From: DAIDAN01 sp049303335 | Lineage (GTDB): Archaea > Aenigmatarchaeota > Aenigmatarchaeia > Aenigmatarchaeales > DAIDAN01 | Assembly (NCBI GenBank): GCA_049303335.1 | Contig: JBAQNA010000006.1 | Span: 1 to 22,651, forward strand | Direction of reading: 5' to 3' | Length of the DNA stretch: 22,651 nucleotides | Shown: piece after piece, positions 13,135-20,356 of the stretch | How the letters are laid out: each line of letters opens with the position of its first letter | How positions within the stretch are numbered: the stretch's first letter is position 1 | The notes under the pieces: model-generated | The model's database searches: none | Told to the model about the DNA's origin: nothing | What the model saw: the letters and a program-made list of their open reading frames with translations, nothing else | Made by a program: the position numbers and the translations under genes

Positions 13135-13319
13135 AATAATTTCATCTCATCCAGCTTTTTCAATATCTCTTCGCCTTTTTTGGTGCCGTTGAAAACCTCG
13201 ACATAAGCCACGCTCCACGTTATTGGCTCTTTGTCGATTATAGCGATTATCTCCTTCCTCAGGCTCAGCGGAATGTTCGCATAAATCTTCAGAAACCTTT
13301 CCCTCAATTCGTCTGCCAT
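13131..13319 (-). CDS. Small partner protein A of the caspase-like operon
   Basis: Sixty-two residues, first gene of the three-gene operon. It begins ADELRERFLKIYANIPLSLR and has EIIAIIDKEPITWSVAYVEV, then a charged C-terminal helix GEEILKKLDEMKLL. The latter part resembles the short helical partners of toxin-antitoxin or adaptor pairs, but I do not recognise the family. The ATG lies about 27 nt after a TTTAAAT box (13343-13349), so the operon message is probably leaderless here. The upstream region is shared with a small plus-strand gene at 13398. Confidence 0.72.
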   Translation of the reverse strand: MADELRERFLKIYANIPLSLRKEIIAIIDKEPITWSVAYVEVFNGTKKGEEILKKLDEMKLL

Positions 13320-13341
13320 AACATATTAATGGCGCGGAATG

Positions 13342-13350
13342 ATTTAAATG
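13342..13350 (-). promoter_or_regulatory. TATA box of the caspase-like operon
   Basis: On the minus strand CATTTAAAT is centred about 27 nt before the ATG at 13319. A plus-strand box, ATTATAAG (13368-13375), lies just beyond and faces the other way. Confidence 0.5.
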
Positions 13351-13397
13351 CCTGCGGATGGAGAAAGATTATAAGTGGCAGGCAACCAATGATAATT

Positions 13398-13520
13398 ATG
13401 AGAAAGAAAATAGACATGGTTGAGCTTCTGGAAAAATTGAGCAAGGAAGACATACAGAAAAGGGCTCTCTTGTTTAGAGAACAGTATAAAAATGTTTTTG
13501 ACAGGCTTGCGAAGCTTTAG
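13398..13520 (+). CDS. Possible 40-residue helical protein
   Basis: Forty residues from an ATG at 13398: MRKKIDMVELLEKLSKEDIQ, then KRALLFREQYKNVFDRLAKL. It is amphipathic and probably a helical hairpin. The start is chosen because ATTATAAG (13368-13375) is centred about 27 nt upstream, the local leaderless spacing; the frame is open further upstream to an ATG at 13329, which would place coding sequence over the opposing operon's promoter. It is divergent from the caspase-like operon and could belong to the same system. Too short to be sure it is translated. Confidence 0.45.
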   Translation: MRKKIDMVELLEKLSKEDIQKRALLFREQYKNVFDRLAKL

Positions 13521-13529
13521 CTACAACAA

Positions 13530-14282
13530 TCAAGTTAAATAAAATTTATCAAAACATTTTGCAACATCTTCTTGAGTTTCTTTATATTTCTCTAAAGATT
13601 CTGGAACTTTCGAGAATTCCATAGTTTTGTTCAAACCCAACCATATTGACTCGTTAATAAATCCAAATAAAATATTTAACAAGAATTCTGATTTATCTTC
13701 AATAAATCTTGGCGCATAATGATATATCTGACCAGAAGGCGGTAGTGGTGTGAAGTTTCCATGTAAAACATCGGAAGAAGTATGTATGTATCCAGATAGT
13801 TTTCTATAAAGTCTATAATAATCTTTTTTACCTATTAAGTCTAGGAATTGATCAGTTGGTTTCAGGAATACATTATTAGGTTTCTGTGGATTCTTACCTT
13901 CTACCTTATCCATTTGATAATTGTTATATTGTATCCATTTTTCCCAATCCGCTGGATACTTAGAAAGGTATAGAATATGAGAATAATGGTCAAAAATGGT
14001 TCTTAACAATGAACCTGCTTCAGAATAATAACCTTTCTGTATTAATTCTATACAAAGTCTTTCCTTTTTAATCATATCAGCAAATAAAGAAAATATTATC
14101 AAGTAAGCATTCTGGTTTATAGTTATTTTCAAATTCTCATATGAAAAATTAACCAAAAATTCTAACAGACATTCATGTTGCTTTTCTATCAAACCTATAT
14201 GTTTTGAAAATCTTTTCTTAGTTTTTTCAATATTATCTCTTTCACTTTTAGCTATATCTTGTCGTATATTTTCAATATTCAT
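13530..14282 (-). CDS. All-helical protein, possibly HEPN/DUF5677-like
   Basis: The 250-residue protein is AT-rich and predicted to be almost entirely helical. Segments such as LIQKGYYSEAGSLLRTIFDH followed by ILYLSKYPADWEKWIQYN, and later LYRKLSGYIHTSSDVLHG, resemble the DUF5677/HEPN-like helical bundles often found near defence genes (an Arg in one helix and a His-containing helix later). This is recall, not a search result. The gene starts 6 nt after the helicase gene stops, so both are probably on one transcript. Codon use differs from the GC-rich helicase, suggesting recent addition behind the helicase promoter. Confidence 0.75.
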   Translation of the reverse strand: MNIENIRQDIAKSERDNIEKTKKRFSKHIGLIEKQHECLLEFLVNFSYENLKITINQNAYLIIFSLFADMIKKERLCIELIQKGYYSEAGSLLRTIFDHYSHILYLSKYPADWEKWIQYNNYQMDKVEGKNPQKPNNVFLKPTDQFLDLIGKKDYYRLYRKLSGYIHTSSDVLHGNFTPLPPSGQIYHYAPRFIEDKSEFLLNILFGFINESIWLGLNKTMEFSKVPESLEKYKETQEDVAKCFDKFYLT

Positions 14283-14288
14283 AATTAA

Positions 14289-15536
14289 TCATCTGTTCCT
14301 CTTATATCCGTGATTCATGAATTTTCTTCCGCCGGAGCTTCTTCCCCCGCCGAATTTTCTTTTTGCTGCAAAGCCCCTTGGCGCGGAGCGGCTCTCGAAG
14401 CGCGGCGCGGACGTGCTGAACTTCGCCTTCTCAAACGGCGGCGGAAGCTCGGCCTCGGCTATCTCGATGCTCTTGTCCGCCAAAACGCTTCGGAAGTTTT
14501 CAAAGTCCGCCTGCGTCAGGATTGTTATCGCGTCGCCGCCTTTTCCCGCGCGCGCTGTCCTGCCTATCCTGTGAGTGTATCCCTCGGAAGTTTTCGGAAC
14601 GTCGTAATTGTAAACGTGCGTCACATTCTTTATGTCAAGGCCGCGTGCTGCCACATCGGTGGCGACAAGAACGTCTATGTGCTCGTTTTTGAGCGCGTCC
14701 AACGCGTACAGCCTGCGGTTTTGCGAGAGCCCGCCGTGTATCGCCATCGAGTTGATGCCCTTCGACTGCAGGCTGCGCGTCAGCATATTGACGTGATGCC
14801 TTGTCGCGCAAAACACCAATGCAAACCCCGACGTCTTGTGCTTCAATAAGTGCAAAAGTATTGGGAGTTTTTCATGGTCCTTGACGGGATAATACACCTG
14901 CTTGAGCAGGCTCTTGTCCACGGATACCTGCGCCTTCAGCGATACGGGATTGTGCAAAAATTTTCTTGCAAGCGCGTGCACGCTCTCGGAGAACGTGGCG
15001 CTGAAAAGCAGTGTCTGCCGGTTTTTCGGCAGTCGCTGGATTATCCTGTCAACGCTGCTGATAAATCCCATATCAAGCATCCTGTCAACTTCGTCAAGAA
15101 CGAGGAACTTCAGCGACTCGAAACGGACTGTGCCGCGGTTTATATGGTCAAGCAAGCGGCCGGGAGTAGCGACAACAACTTCCGCCTTTCTCAATGCATA
15201 GAACTGCGACTGCATTCCAGTGCCGCCATAAACCGCGGCTGAACTGATTTTCATTGCCTTTCCAAAAGTGTCAAAAGCGTCCTTCACCTGCACGCACAGC
15301 TCCCTTGTCGGCGTCAGCACCAGCGCCTGAACGCCCTTTCCCGGAACTATTTTCTCGATAATCGGTATTGCGAACGCCACGGTCTTTCCCGAGCCGGTCA
15401 GCGACTGCCCCACCACGTCGTTTCCCTTTCTAATCTCCGGAATGCATTTCTGCTGTATCTCCGTGGGCTCCGTGAATCCCTGCTTCTTGATTTCCTTCAG
15501 AATAAGCGGATTCAGTTCCATTTCCTCGAATTTCAT
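14289..15536 (-). CDS. DEAD-box RNA helicase (with DEVD motif II)
   Basis: The 415 residues contain the full helicase core. These are the Q motif with FTEPTEIQQ (21-29), motif I SLTGSGKT (45-52), PTREL (76-80), TPGR (124-127), motif II LDEVDRMLDMGF with DEVD at 148-151, motif III SAT in LFSATF, motif IV-V region VATDVAARGLDI, and motif VI HRIGRTARAGKGG. DEVD instead of DEAD is an uncommon variant but keeps the metal- and ATP-contacting Asp and Glu. The tail (about 365-415) is rich in Arg, Gly and Ser, typical of RNA-binding extensions. It probably unwinds rRNA or mRNA structures. The promoter has CTTTTAAAG at 15587-15595 and the leader includes AAAGGCG. Confidence 0.94.
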   Translation of the reverse strand: MKFEEMELNPLILKEIKKQGFTEPTEIQQKCIPEIRKGNDVVGQSLTGSGKTVAFAIPIIEKIVPGKGVQALVLTPTRELCVQVKDAFDTFGKAMKISSAAVYGGTGMQSQFYALRKAEVVVATPGRLLDHINRGTVRFESLKFLVLDEVDRMLDMGFISSVDRIIQRLPKNRQTLLFSATFSESVHALARKFLHNPVSLKAQVSVDKSLLKQVYYPVKDHEKLPILLHLLKHKTSGFALVFCATRHHVNMLTRSLQSKGINSMAIHGGLSQNRRLYALDALKNEHIDVLVATDVAARGLDIKNVTHVYNYDVPKTSEGYTHRIGRTARAGKGGDAITILTQADFENFRSVLADKSIEIAEAELPPPFEKAKFSTSAPRFESRSAPRGFAAKRKFGGGRSSGGRKFMNHGYKRNR

Positions 15537-15636
15537 ATTTTGCGCCTTTTATTGTCTTTCTGCTGCAGTTTATTCTATTTTCAATCTTTAAAAGGGCGGT
15601 TGGTTGGACATCAGACGAGAATTAGTAAAAATTAAA

Positions 15637-15900
15637 TTATTGTTTCATATCTTTTATTTTGTTCAAAACACTTCTTCCTAAAGATGTTATCCTGTAATAT
15701 TTTTCCACCCTTTCCTTTGGCGTTAAGCAATCTACAAGACCTTTCTCGGTTAATTCTCTCAAGGCTCTTGAAACATGAGTAAGATATAGCCCTGTCGCTT
15801 TGGATAATTGGCTCGGCGTGATAGGCTTTTCCAATGCCGAAAGAATCTTCTTCCTCTGCTGGCTCCTGTTGACAAAAGACACGTGTTCCCATTTGACCAT
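15637..15900 (-). CDS. Winged-helix transcriptional regulator, likely autoregulated
   Basis: The 87-residue protein is a winged helix: helix 1 RSQQRKKILSALE, helix 2 TPSQLSKATG, recognition helix YLTHVSRALRELTEKGLVDCLT, and a wing VEKYYRITSLGRSVLNKI. This is the ArsR/MarR-like form common in archaea, without metal-binding Cys apart from one at about residue 57. A perfect 11-bp inverted repeat lies immediately before the ATG and covers the expected transcription start, so the protein probably represses its own synthesis. Its other targets may include the propeller lipoprotein gene at 16023, transcribed divergently from the same region. Confidence 0.88.
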   Translation of the reverse strand: MVKWEHVSFVNRSQQRKKILSALEKPITPSQLSKATGLYLTHVSRALRELTEKGLVDCLTPKERVEKYYRITSLGRSVLNKIKDMKQ

Positions 15901-15901
15901 A

Positions 15902-15924
15902 AATTAGGTTCTTAGAACCTAATT
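15902..15924. promoter_or_regulatory. Perfect palindromic operator
   Basis: The arms AATTAGGTTCT (15902-15912) and AGAACCTAATT (15914-15924) flank a single T. The site ends one base before the winged-helix start codon and overlaps the +1 region predicted from the TATA box at 15931-15938. It is a natural binding site for a dimeric winged-helix protein. Confidence 0.75.
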
Positions 15925-15930
15925 GTTAAT

Positions 15931-15938
15931 CATATATG
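15931..15938 (-). promoter_or_regulatory. TATA box of the winged-helix regulator
   Basis: ATATATG on the minus strand (15931-15938 as CATATATG) is centred about 35 nt from the ATG, giving a start of transcription near 15909 within the palindrome. Confidence 0.5.
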
Positions 15939-16022
15939 ACCAGAGTATTACCAATATTCAGATATGTATTTATAAATGCAAAATTGTAATAATTAAAGAG
16001 AATCAATAAAAGAGGTTATTGT

Positions 16023-17249
16023 GTGAGCAAAATAAAAAATATCGCTTTTCTATTTCTTTTAATTGGGGTTGTAATCGTTTCTGGATGTGTTAATAATCAG
16101 GTATCAACTGGAAATTCTGTTGCTTCGGAACAATCAACACAATCTAATTCTGAAACAACTAATCAACAGACAACCAAAGATTCAGCATCTTCTATAAAAA
16201 ATACAGAAATGTTACAAACAACAAATCCAATAAAAGTAAGCTTAAAGGAAAATGAAATCTGGAGTTCATATTTATATGGAAATTATTTTGCTTTTTCTAA
16301 CGAGAGAAATCAGAAAGATGTATATCTATATGATATTATTAATCAGAAACTTGAGCAAATAACTAAAGATTTATCAGACCAAGAAATAGTAGATATTTCC
16401 AATAATAAGATATTGTATAAAGATTATAGATTTGTAACAAACAGAGGCAGCGAACAACCTCTTTATGCATTATATGATATAACGTCTAAAGCAACAGAAA
16501 ATTTAGAAATTAACAAATCTCTTGATTCTAATGAAAAGATAAGCAAAGCAGTAGGCTTAACTAAAGACTTTGCTGTATTCATAATTTATTCTGAAACATT
16601 AAATGAAAGTTTTTATCCGCCCGGAAGAATTTATAACATAAAATTCATTATTTATAACTTAGACAAAAAGACTATTGAAAAGTTTCAAATAGAACTAAGT
16701 AATTCTTTAAGCTATGTTTATAAAAGCAGTTTCATTTTAGACAAGGATTCAAACAAGATTCTTTCATACTTTCTGAACGAATCATCAAATTCATACGAGA
16801 TTAAGATATACAATATTGAAAATAAGAAGTTAGAGAAAGCAATATCTTTTCCAAAAACATACGCCGCAAATACGAAAGAAGATTTTTTCTTGAATAATAA
16901 CAAGATAGTATATTCTGATAATAGAGATGGCAAAGATAATTATGACATATTTCTTTACGATTTGACAAATGATAGAGAGACTCAAATAACAAATACTGCT
17001 GATATTTTAGAAAAACAACCAAGTATTTATGATAATATAATAGTTTACCGAAAGCTAAAACCAAATCAAGATTCAAATCTAATGAAATTGGGCATTTTTG
17101 ATATTTCCTCAAATAAGGAAATTGAGATAGCCAACGATTGCCATTATTTCCACCCTCAAATTTATGGAAAAAATATTATATGGCAGGGCTGGGATAGTTG
17201 CTCTTCCTCATGGCCGTTAAGTGCTGTTGCACTGTCCAAAATTAAATAA
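16023..17249 (+). CDS. Lipoprotein with TolB-like beta-propeller repeats
   Basis: The 408 residues start at a GTG (16023) six bases after GAGGT. The signal sequence FLFLLIGVVIVSGC has a canonical lipobox with Cys22, followed by a long Ser/Thr/Gln/Asn-rich linker (23-65). The rest contains repeated propeller blades of the TolB/WD type: KDVYLYDIINQKLEQITKD, NKILYKDYRF, NYDIFLYDLTNDRETQITNT, IVYRKLKPN and a final KNIIWQGWDSC. Such proteins sit on the outer face of the membrane and bind partners or polysaccharides; the ligand is unknown. It is AT-rich and has its own TATA box, TTTATAAATG at 15969-15978. Fold assignment is by repeat pattern. Confidence 0.85.
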   Translation: MSKIKNIAFLFLLIGVVIVSGCVNNQVSTGNSVASEQSTQSNSETTNQQTTKDSASSIKNTEMLQTTNPIKVSLKENEIWSSYLYGNYFAFSNERNQKDVYLYDIINQKLEQITKDLSDQEIVDISNNKILYKDYRFVTNRGSEQPLYALYDITSKATENLEINKSLDSNEKISKAVGLTKDFAVFIIYSETLNESFYPPGRIYNIKFIIYNLDKKTIEKFQIELSNSLSYVYKSSFILDKDSNKILSYFLNESSNSYEIKIYNIENKKLEKAISFPKTYAANTKEDFFLNNNKIVYSDNRDGKDNYDIFLYDLTNDRETQITNTADILEKQPSIYDNIIVYRKLKPNQDSNLMKLGIFDISSNKEIEIANDCHYFHPQIYGKNIIWQGWDSCSSSWPLSAVALSKIK

Positions 17250-17268
17250 ATAATAAAAGGGTGATGTT

Positions 17269-17574
17269 ATAACAACCAAAATATCAAAAGAAAATTTTGA
17301 CCCGAAGAATCATATTAAAGAGTATAAGCGAACCTGCAACGAATGCGGTAAAATCTGGCATTCGTTAGCTTCAAGAGAAAAACAGATTGCAGGAGATGTT
17401 AAGCTTAATGCCTGCATACAGGGTTCTACTGCCTGCGGAGGCAATATGGGGGCAGCAACTCAATCCAAAAGGAATGTTGAATCCCAGCAGGATTTGCTGG
17501 ATAAACTGAAAAAATGTCCGCAATGCGGCTCTGCAAACTACAAGGAAGAAGAGATTATTTATGAGAAGAAATAA
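17269..17574 (+). CDS. Zinc-ribbon protein with apparent AUA start
   Basis: An open frame of about 101 codons runs from a stop at 17254 to the TAA at 17572-17574 without any ATG, GTG or TTG near its beginning. GGTGATGTT (17260-17268), the usual ribosome site here, is directly followed by ATA ACA ACC, so ATA at 17269 is the likely start. The protein has Cys pairs CNECGK (about residues 23-28) and CPQCGS (about 84-89), flanking a segment with ACIQGSTACGG; all look like zinc sites. It lies 19 nt after the propeller lipoprotein gene and overlaps the YidD-like gene by 14 nt. A Gly-Met run (GGNMGAATQ) sits in the middle. Function is unknown. Confidence 0.65.
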   Translation: MTTKISKENFDPKNHIKEYKRTCNECGKIWHSLASREKQIAGDVKLNACIQGSTACGGNMGAATQSKRNVESQQDLLDKLKKCPQCGSANYKEEEIIYEKK

Positions 17575-17803
17575 CCTGCTGGTTATTCTTTCAATTTTTG
17601 CTATAAAGAAAATTTGGCATGGAAAATTCGGCAGGAATCATAATAAAAAATACAGGATTATTTGCAGATTCTATCCCTCTTGTTCCAATTATGCTATCAT
17701 GGCTCTGGAAAAATACGGTTTTGTAAAAGGATGGCTGTTAGCTTACAAACGGATAAAGAGATGCACGAATGAAAATATAGAAAGCTGCATTGATTACCCA
17801 TAA
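17561..17803 (+). CDS. yidD: YidD-family membrane protein insertion factor
   Basis: Eighty residues. The core CRFYPSCSNYAIMALEKYG (35-53) followed by GWLLAYKRIKRC (57-68) is the diagnostic YidD (DUF37) sequence with its conserved Cys35, Cys41 and Cys68; a fourth Cys76 replaces the usual HPWHPGG segment, which is absent. In bacteria YidD is a small amphipathic inner-membrane-associated protein helping YidC. The N-terminal helix NNLLVILSIFAIKKIWHG fits membrane association. It overlaps the upstream zinc-ribbon gene and probably shares its message. YidD is mainly bacterial, so horizontal transfer is likely; no YidC/Oxa1-type gene is in the window. Confidence 0.88.
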   Translation: MRRNNLLVILSIFAIKKIWHGKFGRNHNKKYRIICRFYPSCSNYAIMALEKYGFVKGWLLAYKRIKRCTNENIESCIDYP

Positions 17804-17807
17804 TAAA

Positions 17808-18365
17808 CTAATTTTTAATTATTTTATGTATTGTATATACGAATATTCCTAAAGCAACAGCAAACCCAATTATTAATCCAAATGTTTCATAAATATTGAA
17901 TTGTGAATTAAAAATTGCATTGCCAGTAAAAGATACCAGAGCAATGATGGATGCAAAAATACCAAAAATCTCAATTAATCTTCCATAAAACTCGTCTAAT
18001 TTTTTATCGAATATTATTATCTTTTGATTTACATCATTTCTTATATCAAGAACATTTTCCTGTAAACCTCTTATTTTTTGAATGGTGCTTTCTTCGGTTT
18101 CTGCCTTTTTTGGTTCTTTTCCTTCTTTTTCTGAGACAAACTCATTTACTGTAGTTCTGCCTAAAGAAGTTAATTTAGCTAAAAAATTCCCACCAAGGAA
18201 TCTAATAATTTCAATCAAGAATTCATCTTCCAAAAAAGCAATTTCTTTCCTTAAATCATCTTTATTTATTTTTAATTCTTCTATAATTTTTTCGCTACCA
18301 ACCATATCTGGATAATGTTTGTATAAAAATGTTAGGATGTTCTTTTGTATTTCGTTTAGTTCCAT
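17808..18365 (-). CDS. Membrane-anchored winged-helix protein
   Basis: One hundred and eighty-five residues starting at 18365, after GGTGTCTAT. Residues 1-75 form a winged helix (IQKNILTFLYKHYPDMVG, IIEELKINKDDLRKEIAFLE and a wing ending LTSLGRTTVNEFV). An acidic Lys/Glu linker (78-93) follows, then a probable coiled coil (94-128, IRGLQENVLDIRNDVNQKI), then two membrane helices (about 130-152 and 160-183) and a short basic tail. This is a one-component membrane-bound regulator layout. The TATA-like TATATTTAAAG (18398-18408 on minus) is upstream. It is convergent with yidD, with a gap of 4 nt. The ligand and target are unknown. Confidence 0.82.
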   Translation of the reverse strand: MELNEIQKNILTFLYKHYPDMVGSEKIIEELKINKDDLRKEIAFLEDEFLIEIIRFLGGNFLAKLTSLGRTTVNEFVSEKEGKEPKKAETEESTIQKIRGLQENVLDIRNDVNQKIIIFDKKLDEFYGRLIEIFGIFASIIALVSFTGNAIFNSQFNIYETFGLIIGFAVALGIFVYTIHKIIKN

Positions 18366-18536
18366 ATAGACACCATTCTATTACATAAGAAGTAAGCTTT
18401 AAATATACTCACATATACATATAGTTTTACAACCAATAATTTCTAGAGATTTTCGCAACTTTTCAGGAATTTTCAGAAGTAAAAAATCAAGCTGAACAAA
18501 ATTCAAGCTAAAAAATAAAAAACAACAGGTGATATC

Positions 18537-20195
18537 ATGAACGGACAAGGACAAATGGGAGAGCAGAATATATTCGTGCTGCCGGAGGGGACTTTGAGGA
18601 CTTTGGGAAGGAACGCGCAGCACGCGAACATCGCCGCCGCGAAAGCGGTCGCTGATGCGGTCCGCACAACGCTCGGCCCGAAGGGAATGGACAAGATGCT
18701 TGTTGATTCGATGGGCGACGTTGTGATAACAAACGACGGCGTGACAATTCTTGAGGAAATGGAAATAGAGCACCCTGCGGCAAAGATGATGGTTGAGGTT
18801 GCAAAGACGCAGGAGGAGGAAGTCGGAGACGGGACAACAACAGCCGCAGTTCTTGCAGGAGAACTTCTAAAGAAAGCGGAAGTATTGCTTGACCAGAACG
18901 TGCATTCCACCGTGATAACAAAAGGCTACAGGCTTGCAAAGGAAAAGGCGCTTGAGCTCATGAACAGCATTTCAAAGGAGATAAAACCGAGCGACGGCAG
19001 CACGCTAAAAAAGATAGCGATAACCGCGATGACAGGAAAAAGCGCGGAGCGCGCAAGCGAGCATCTCGCGGACATAGCCGTGCAGGCGGTGAAAATGGTA
19101 ATGGACGAGGAGAACGGCAAGATAGAGGTTGACACGGACAACATACAAATCGAGAAAAAACACGGCGGAAGCATCGAGGACACGGAGCTGATAAAAGGAA
19201 TCGTAATAGACAAGGAGGTTGTGCATCCCGGAATGCCAAAGCATTTGAAGGACGCGAGAATCGCGCTCGTGGATTCTGCTCTCGAGGTAAAGGAGACTGA
19301 GACTGACGCGGAGATAAGGATAACTTCGCCGGAGCAGATGCAGGCATTCATAGAGCAGGAGGAAAAGATGCTGAGAGACATGGTTGAGAAAGTCGCGGCA
19401 AGCGGAGCGAACGTTTTGCTCTGCCAGAAAGGCATTGACGACATAGCGCAGCACTACCTTGCAAAGAAGGGAATAATGAGCGCAAGGCGCGTAAAAAAAT
19501 CTGACATGGAAAAACTCGCTCGCGCAACAAAGGGCAGGATTGTGACAAGTTTGAGAGACATCTCAAAAGAGGATTTGGGATTCGCTGCGATTGTAGAGGA
19601 AAAAAAGATCGCGGGAGAGCAGATGATTTTCGTGCGCGAGTGCAAGGACCCGAAAGCCGTTTCCATCCTGATTCGCGGCGGAACAGAGCACGTGATTGAG
19701 GAAGTGAAGCGCGCAATGGATGACGCTGTCGGCGGCGTAGCATCAGCGTTGGAAGTAGGGAAAGTTGTCGCGGGAGGAGGCGCACCTGAAGCCGCAGTCG
19801 CGAAAGGCTTGCGCGAGTTCTCGCAAAAATATTCGGGAAGGGAGCAGCTTGCGATACAGGCATTCGCCGAGGCGCTTGAAGTAATACCGCGCTCGCTCGC
19901 GGAGAACGCGGGTCTTGACCCGATAGACATACTTGTGGCTTTGCGCGTAGCGCACGATGCAGGCAAGATAACGGCGGGCGTTGACGTGTTTTCCGGAAAA
20001 GTCATAGACATGTGGGAAGCTGGCGTCATAGAGCCGCTGAAGATAAAGACACAGGCAATCAAGTCCGCGTCGGAGGCTGCGGAAATGATCTTGAGAATCG
20101 ACGACATAATTTCCGCGGGCAAGCTCTCGCACGGCGGCGGGGGAATGCCGGGCGGAATGCCGCCAGGAATGGGCGGAATGGAAGGGATGGAGTGA
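18537..20195 (+). CDS. ths: Thermosome (group II chaperonin) subunit
   Basis: The 552-residue protein is a complete thermosome subunit: TLGPKGMDKMLV (45-56), ITNDG with Asp67, and GDGTTTAAVLAGELL with Asp98, the nucleotide-binding and catalytic region. VVAGGGAPE and NAGLDPIDILVALR in the C-terminal equatorial part complete the ATP site, and the Gly/Met-rich tail (about 530-552) is the usual chamber tail. It folds proteins in the cytoplasm as an 8- or 9-mer double ring. The ATG follows AACAGGTGATATC. The leader is about 100 nt or more, with no obvious TATA box close to the gene. A terminator hairpin lies 10 bp after the stop, so it is a single-gene unit. Confidence 0.97.
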   Translation: MNGQGQMGEQNIFVLPEGTLRTLGRNAQHANIAAAKAVADAVRTTLGPKGMDKMLVDSMGDVVITNDGVTILEEMEIEHPAAKMMVEVAKTQEEEVGDGTTTAAVLAGELLKKAEVLLDQNVHSTVITKGYRLAKEKALELMNSISKEIKPSDGSTLKKIAITAMTGKSAERASEHLADIAVQAVKMVMDEENGKIEVDTDNIQIEKKHGGSIEDTELIKGIVIDKEVVHPGMPKHLKDARIALVDSALEVKETETDAEIRITSPEQMQAFIEQEEKMLRDMVEKVAASGANVLLCQKGIDDIAQHYLAKKGIMSARRVKKSDMEKLARATKGRIVTSLRDISKEDLGFAAIVEEKKIAGEQMIFVRECKDPKAVSILIRGGTEHVIEEVKRAMDDAVGGVASALEVGKVVAGGGAPEAAVAKGLREFSQKYSGREQLAIQAFAEALEVIPRSLAENAGLDPIDILVALRVAHDAGKITAGVDVFSGKVIDMWEAGVIEPLKIKTQAIKSASEAAEMILRIDDIISAGKLSHGGGGMPGGMPPGMGGMEGME

Positions 20196-20204
20196 TTTGC
20201 TTTG

Positions 20205-20240
20205 AGGAAGGGCTTTGCCCTTCCTGTTTTCTTTTTCTCA
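20205..20240 (+). terminator. Hairpin terminator of the thermosome gene
   Basis: The 9-bp arms AGGAAGGGC (20205-20213) and GCCCTTCCT (20217-20225) enclose TTT, followed by a T-rich stretch (20226-20240). It starts 10 nt after the stop codon. The T run alone may be enough for archaeal termination. Confidence 0.7.
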
Positions 20241-20306
20241 CTCGTTTTTTGTTTTGCGTTTCAAATCTTAATTTTACATTCTTTCTGAGTTTCCTTTCCA
20301 AAGATT

Positions 20307-20315
20307 TATATAGCG
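20307..20315 (+). promoter_or_regulatory. TATA box of the coiled-coil gene
   Basis: TTTATATAG. The predicted start of transcription near 20337 is only about 20 nt from the proposed AUC start at 20357, with AGGGG in between. Confidence 0.5.
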
Positions 20316-20356
20316 GCACAACGAACTTAATGTTATTCTGTTAAAAGGGGATTCTT

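Noticed and set aside
13329..13397. Longer start (ATG at 13329) for the small gene ending at 13520.
   Set aside because: It would cover the opposing operon's TATA box and its own better-placed TATA box at 13368.
18460..18509. Short direct repeats upstream of the thermosome (TTTTCAG twice, TCAAGCT at 18487 and 18503).
   Set aside because: Too short in an AT-rich leader to call a heat-shock operator; no match to a known site that I can name.
19348..20122. Long open frames antisense to the thermosome gene.
   Set aside because: They mirror the codon bias of the real gene, have low-complexity Ser/Arg-rich translations and no ribosome site.
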